Program-made: the position numbers and the translations under genes
Notes under the pieces: generated by a model
What the model saw: only the letters and a program-made list of their open reading frames with translations
Database searches by the model: none
What the model was told of the DNA's origin: nothing
Part shown: positions 21,914-24,875 of the stretch, piece by piece
Numbering within the stretch: position 1 is the stretch's first letter
Layout of the letters: each line of letters begins with the position of its first letter
DNA from: UBA7672 sp036733305
GTDB lineage: Bacteria > Pseudomonadota > Alphaproteobacteria > Caulobacterales > Hyphomonadaceae
DNA: 24,875 nt
Direction: 5' to 3'
Assembly (NCBI GenBank): GCA_036733305.1
Contig: DAINAT010000045.1
Location: 1-24,875 of the forward strand

Positions 21914-23377
21914 ATGCAGGCCTATGATCTCATCGTGATCGGCTCCGGCCCGGCGGGGCGGCGGGCGGCTGTGCAGGCCGCGAAGCTCAAGAAGTCCGTG
22001 CTGGTCGTCGAGAAGGGCCGGCGGGTTGGCGGCGTTTGCGTTCACACGGGGACCATTCCGTCCAAGACACTTCGCGAGACCGTGCTGAACCTTTCGGGGT
22101 GGCGCGAGCGTGGCTTCTATGGGCGCGGGCATCGCAACAAGCAGACGATCACGGCTGACGATCTGAGCCGGCGCCTGGCCATCACGCTCGACCATGAGGT
22201 CGAAATCCTGGAGCACCAGTTTGCGCGCAACAGCGTGAACTGGGTGCGAGGCGAAGCGCGGTTCATCGATCCGCTGCATATCGAAGTCACAACCGATAAC
22301 GGACAGCAGCGGTTCACGGCGGGGCGCTTCATCATCGCGGTGGGCACCGAGCCCTACCGGCCCCGGCATATCCCGTTCGATGGCGAGGCTATCCTCGACC
22401 CGGACGAGATCCTGGATCTCAAGCGCCTGCCCCGTTCGCTGAGCGTGATTGGCGCGGGCGTTATCGGCATCGAGTATGCGACGATCTTCTCGGCGCTGGA
22501 TGTCAAAGTCACGGTGATCGAACCTTCCGATAAACTTCTTCCCTTCATTGATCGCGAGCTGGTCGACGAATTTGTCCACGACATGCGGGATCGGGGCATG
22601 ACGCTTCGGCTGCAGAGCAAGGTGAAGCGGGTGACCCGCCCGGCCCACGACGCCTGCCTGATCGAGCTGGAGGACAGCCGCCAGATCTGGAGCGAGATGG
22701 TTCTCTTCGCGGCTGGCCGCAAGGGCGCGACGGACTCGCTGGAGCTTGAGACTTGCGGCATCGCCACGGATGAACGCGGCAAGATCGAGGTGGACCGCGC
22801 AACCTTCCGCACCAAGCTGCCCCACATCTTCGCGGTGGGCGATGTGATCGGCTTCCCGAGCCTTGCATCAACATCGATGGAGCAAGGGCGGATTGCGGCG
22901 TGCAATGCGTTCGATGCGCCAGCGCAGGCGCCGCCGGAGTTCTTCCCCTATGGCATCTATTCGGTGCCGGAGATGTCGACCATCGGGATGACCGAGGAGC
23001 AGGTTCGCGAGAAGAACATTCCCTATGAGTGCGGCGTGGCGCGCTTCAGGGAGACGGCGCGAGGGCAGATCATGGGCCTCAATGCGGGCTTCATGAAGAT
23101 GATCTTCTCGATCGAGACGCGTCGCCTTCTGGGCATCCACATCGTCGGCGAGGGCGCGACCGAGCTGATCCATATCGGACAGGCGGTGCTGAACCTTGGC
23201 GGCACGCTCGATTACTTCGTCGAGAACACCTTCAACTATCCAACGCTGGCCGAAGCCTACAAGATCGCGGCGCTGGATGCCTGGAACCGCATGCCCCGCA
23301 AGCAGCCGAGCGTGGCGGCCCATGAGGATGCGCTGGAGGCGCTGCAGCGCTTTGCCAAGGCTGCACGCTCCGCCTGA
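21914..23377 (+). CDS. sthA: Soluble (Si-specific) NAD(P)+ transhydrogenase
   Basis: A 487-residue FAD flavoprotein that moves reducing equivalents between NADPH and NAD+, usually to oxidise excess NADPH. The protein has the FAD motif GSGPAG (10-15) and the second nucleotide motif VIGAGVIGIEYA (about residue 178). In place of the CxxxxC redox pair of related dehydrogenases it has GGVCVHTGTIPSK (39-51), where Thr47 replaces the second cysteine; this loss is a hallmark of SthA. The C-terminal dimerisation domain reads YSVPEMSTIGMTEEQVREK and VGEGATELIHIGQAVLNLGGTLDYFVENTFNYPTLAEAYK. No strong ribosome-binding site is visible (CTGTC before the ATG). It ends 12 bases before the convergent fbp stop. 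Confidence 0.96.
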   Translation: MQAYDLIVIGSGPAGRRAAVQAAKLKKSVLVVEKGRRVGGVCVHTGTIPSKTLRETVLNLSGWRERGFYGRGHRNKQTITADDLSRRLAITLDHEVEILEHQFARNSVNWVRGEARFIDPLHIEVTTDNGQQRFTAGRFIIAVGTEPYRPRHIPFDGEAILDPDEILDLKRLPRSLSVIGAGVIGIEYATIFSALDVKVTVIEPSDKLLPFIDRELVDEFVHDMRDRGMTLRLQSKVKRVTRPAHDACLIELEDSRQIWSEMVLFAAGRKGATDSLELETCGIATDERGKIEVDRATFRTKLPHIFAVGDVIGFPSLASTSMEQGRIAACNAFDAPAQAPPEFFPYGIYSVPEMSTIGMTEEQVREKNIPYECGVARFRETARGQIMGLNAGFMKMIFSIETRRLLGIHIVGEGATELIHIGQAVLNLGGTLDYFVENTFNYPTLAEAYKIAALDAWNRMPRKQPSVAAHEDALEALQRFAKAARSA

Positions 23378-23389
23378 CGGCAGCCGGAC

Positions 23390-24379
23390 CTAGGCCGCGC
23401 CGACGTGCTTGCGTTCGAGGACTTCGACTTCTTCCTTCGAGCCGAGCATGACCGACACGCGCTGGTGCAGGCCGGTGGGGATGATGTCGAGGATCTGCTC
23501 GCGGCCATCGAACGATTTGCCGCCGGCTTGCTCGACGAGAAGCGACATCGGGTTGGCTTCGTACATCAGGCGCAGCTTGCCCGGCTTGTTCGGCTCACGC
23601 TTGTCCCACGGATACATGAAGACGCCGCCGCGCGTGATGACGCGGTGGACGTCAGCCACCATCGAGGCGATCCAGCGCATGTTGAAGTTCTTGGCCCGCG
23701 GGCCGGTGTCGCCGAGCAGGCATTCGTCGATATAGGCGCGGACCGGGTCGGCCCAGTGGCGCATGTTCGACATGTTGATCGCAAACTCTTTGGTCTTCTC
23801 CGGGATCTGGAGGTTCGTGCCCGTCTGCACGAACTGTCCCGTCGGCGGGTCCATGGTGAAGGCGAAGACGCCTGCGCCGAGTGTCAGCACCAGTGTGGTC
23901 TGCGGACCATAGACGCAATAGCCGGCGGCGGCCTGGTTGCGGCCCGGCTGGAGGAAGGGCGCTGCGCCCTCGCCTGCGATTGCCGGAAGGATCGAGAAGA
24001 TCGTGCCGATCGAAACGTTGACGTCGATGTTGGACGAGCCGTCGAGCGGGTCGAACATCAGGAGGTAGGGGGCGCCTTCGGTGATCGGGCGGGCTTCATC
24101 TTCCTCCTCGGAGGCGGCGGCGGCGACAACGCCGGTGGCTTTCGCCATGGCCATGAGTTCGTCGTTGGCGAGGATGTCGAGCTGCTTCTGCTCTTCACCC
24201 TGCACGTTGCCGGTGCCGGCCGAGCCGAGCACGTCGGCAAGGGCGCCGCGGGAGACGAGATAGGAGATGGTGCGGCACGAATCCGAGATGTGCTCAATCA
24301 GGCTGGCCAGCTCGCGCGGCGCGGGATTTCCGTCCCCTTTCGGGTTGGCCAGAAATTCGCGAAGCGTCGGCGCGGTCAT
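23390..24379 (-). CDS. fbp: Fructose-1,6-bisphosphatase class I
   Basis: A 329-residue class I FBPase, the magnesium-dependent enzyme of gluconeogenesis that converts fructose-1,6-bisphosphate to fructose-6-phosphate. Features: GNVQGEEQKQLDILAND (57-73), SEEEDEARP (90-98) and FDPLDGSSNIDVNVS (109-123) bind metals and phosphate; NMRWIASMVADVHRVITRGGVFMYP and KLRLMYEANPMSLLVEQAGG complete the signature. AAAGGA lies 7 bases before the ATG. The position next to sthA is convergent, so it is not an operon. In Calvin-cycle bacteria this gene clusters with cbb genes, which are not present here. Confidence 0.97.
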   Translation of the reverse strand: MTAPTLREFLANPKGDGNPAPRELASLIEHISDSCRTISYLVSRGALADVLGSAGTGNVQGEEQKQLDILANDELMAMAKATGVVAAAASEEEDEARPITEGAPYLLMFDPLDGSSNIDVNVSIGTIFSILPAIAGEGAAPFLQPGRNQAAAGYCVYGPQTTLVLTLGAGVFAFTMDPPTGQFVQTGTNLQIPEKTKEFAINMSNMRHWADPVRAYIDECLLGDTGPRAKNFNMRWIASMVADVHRVITRGGVFMYPWDKREPNKPGKLRLMYEANPMSLLVEQAGGKSFDGREQILDIIPTGLHQRVSVMLGSKEEVEVLERKHVGAA

Positions 24380-24503
24380 AGGGCTGTCCTTTGGTGGTGA
24401 ATCTGACGGGGTAGTAGCTGGATTGGCAGGGAATGCACAGGCCGGGCCGGTTAATTGGGGGACAGGGGTGGGTGCAGGCGGGCGCTGCGCCGCCCCCTCC
24501 GTC

Positions 24504-24598
24504 TCGCACGCAAGAGCGTGCGATCCTGCCCTTCGCTATCGCTCCGGGCGTTCGTCGCTCGAATTGGTCCACTGGACCAATTCGTCCGCTGCGCGGAC
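24504..24598. repeat. Chain of three hairpins
   Basis: TCGCACGC-AAGA-GCGTGCGA (24504-24523), GAATTGGTCC-ACT-GGACCAATTC (24561-24583) and GTCCGC-TGC-GCGGAC (24584-24598) are perfect short stems in a row. The second and third touch directly. Nothing protein-like overlaps. Confidence 0.65.
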
Positions 24599-24649
24599 CA
24601 CTCCTCACCCCCCAGTGCTTCGCACAGGTGGAGGCAATTCCCCTTCGTC

Positions 24650-24743
24650 GTCATTCCTGCGCAAGCAGGAACCCAGGGGCGGCAATCGCCGGTGTGCGTC
24701 GCTCCTGGGTTCCCGCTCTTCGCTTCGCTGCGGCGGGAATGAC
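24650..24743. repeat. Inverted doublet of REP-like palindromes
   Basis: GTCATTCCTGC-GCAA-GCAGGAACCCAGG (24650-24677) is followed by an inverted relative, CCTGGGTTCCCGC...GCGGGAATGAC (24704-24743), with a longer loop. The GTCAT heads face outwards. It matches the repeat at 3640 in head, stem and tail. Confidence 0.75.
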
Positions 24744-24875
24744 GAGCTTGAATTTCAAACAACAAATCTCGTTCGCACGGACCGATGTCCTGCGGGATGC
24801 GTGGTGTCGTCCCTCCCAACTGGGAGTCGGGGCGCGTGTAGCTGCGCCGTGGGTAGTGCCTGTGCCTGCTTGCGC

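Larger units (their letters stand above)
24380..24875. other. Repeat-rich intergenic region at window end
   Basis: About 500 bases upstream of fbp without a supported gene. It contains a chain of three hairpins (24504-24598), an inverted doublet of GTCAT-type palindromes (24650-24743), and a small CTCCCA-AC-TGGGAG hairpin (24813-24826). No clear promoter for fbp is visible. Confidence 0.65.

Noticed and set aside
22034..22068. Loss of the redox-active cysteine pair in the flavoprotein
   Set aside because: Thr in place of the second cysteine is the normal state of SthA transhydrogenases and not a defect.
19967..22825. 952-codon open frame on the minus strand
   Set aside because: It lies antisense to the SLC13, CE15 and sthA genes, has an Arg/His/Ala-rich composition without motifs, and results from the high GC third-codon bias of the real genes.

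Overview
The window is about 25 kb of GC-rich chromosomal DNA, densely coding on both strands. The protein types point to an alphaproteobacterium: an rpoH-type sigma factor with the alphaproteobacterial sequence through its core, plus sthA, class I fbp, a ZntB-like transporter and a glycine-zipper 17-kDa-type surface protein. The Caulobacterales/Hyphomonadaceae neighbourhood is my best guess, but it rests on general resemblance and not on a marker gene. I see no transposase, phage gene, tRNA, rRNA or CRISPR array. Most genes are housekeeping or ordinary accessory metabolism.

Layout. 1-3536: the 3' part of rpoH with its hairpin terminator, a convergent S66 LD-carboxypeptidase with an export signal, and a solitary cytochrome P450 with a clear terminator. 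3537-4544: a repeat-rich, almost gene-free stretch with at least three kinds of palindromic repeats and one doubtful ORF. 4545-6643 (minus): pdxH, an exported cyclase-family hydrolase and a YjbR-type protein, the last two overlapping by one base. 6756-7709: a lipoprotein with an HExxH metallopeptidase signature, convergent with an SDR oxidoreductase. 8781-11125: TerC-family membrane protein and an APC amino-acid permease, convergent with overlapping stop codons. 11239-13071: aroC and an exported glycine-zipper protein. 13218-15363: tlyA (minus), a ZntB/CorA transporter (plus) and a 75-residue membrane protein (minus). 15448-17190: an acyl-CoA ligase-like enzyme, divergent from a PAT/MnaT-type acetyltransferase. 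17881-21850: an AEC permease (minus), then an SLC13-type carrier translationally coupled to a CE15-type esterase lipoprotein. 21914-24379: sthA convergent with fbp. 24380-24875: a second repeat-rich, gene-free stretch.

How genes work together. The clearest functional pairs are the SLC13 carrier with the CE15-like esterase (TGATG overlap), suggesting release and uptake of an acidic compound, and the cyclase-family hydrolase with the YjbR protein (TAGTG overlap). sthA (NADPH/NADH balance) and fbp (gluconeogenesis) are neighbours but convergent. Other genes look like single transcription units.

The least explained parts are the two intergenic repeat stretches. Both carry inverted doublets of GTCAT-type palindromes, and the first also holds three copies of a TAGGGTGCATC-type palindrome and a structured block just upstream of the doubtful ORF. 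I found no convincing new multi-gene system.
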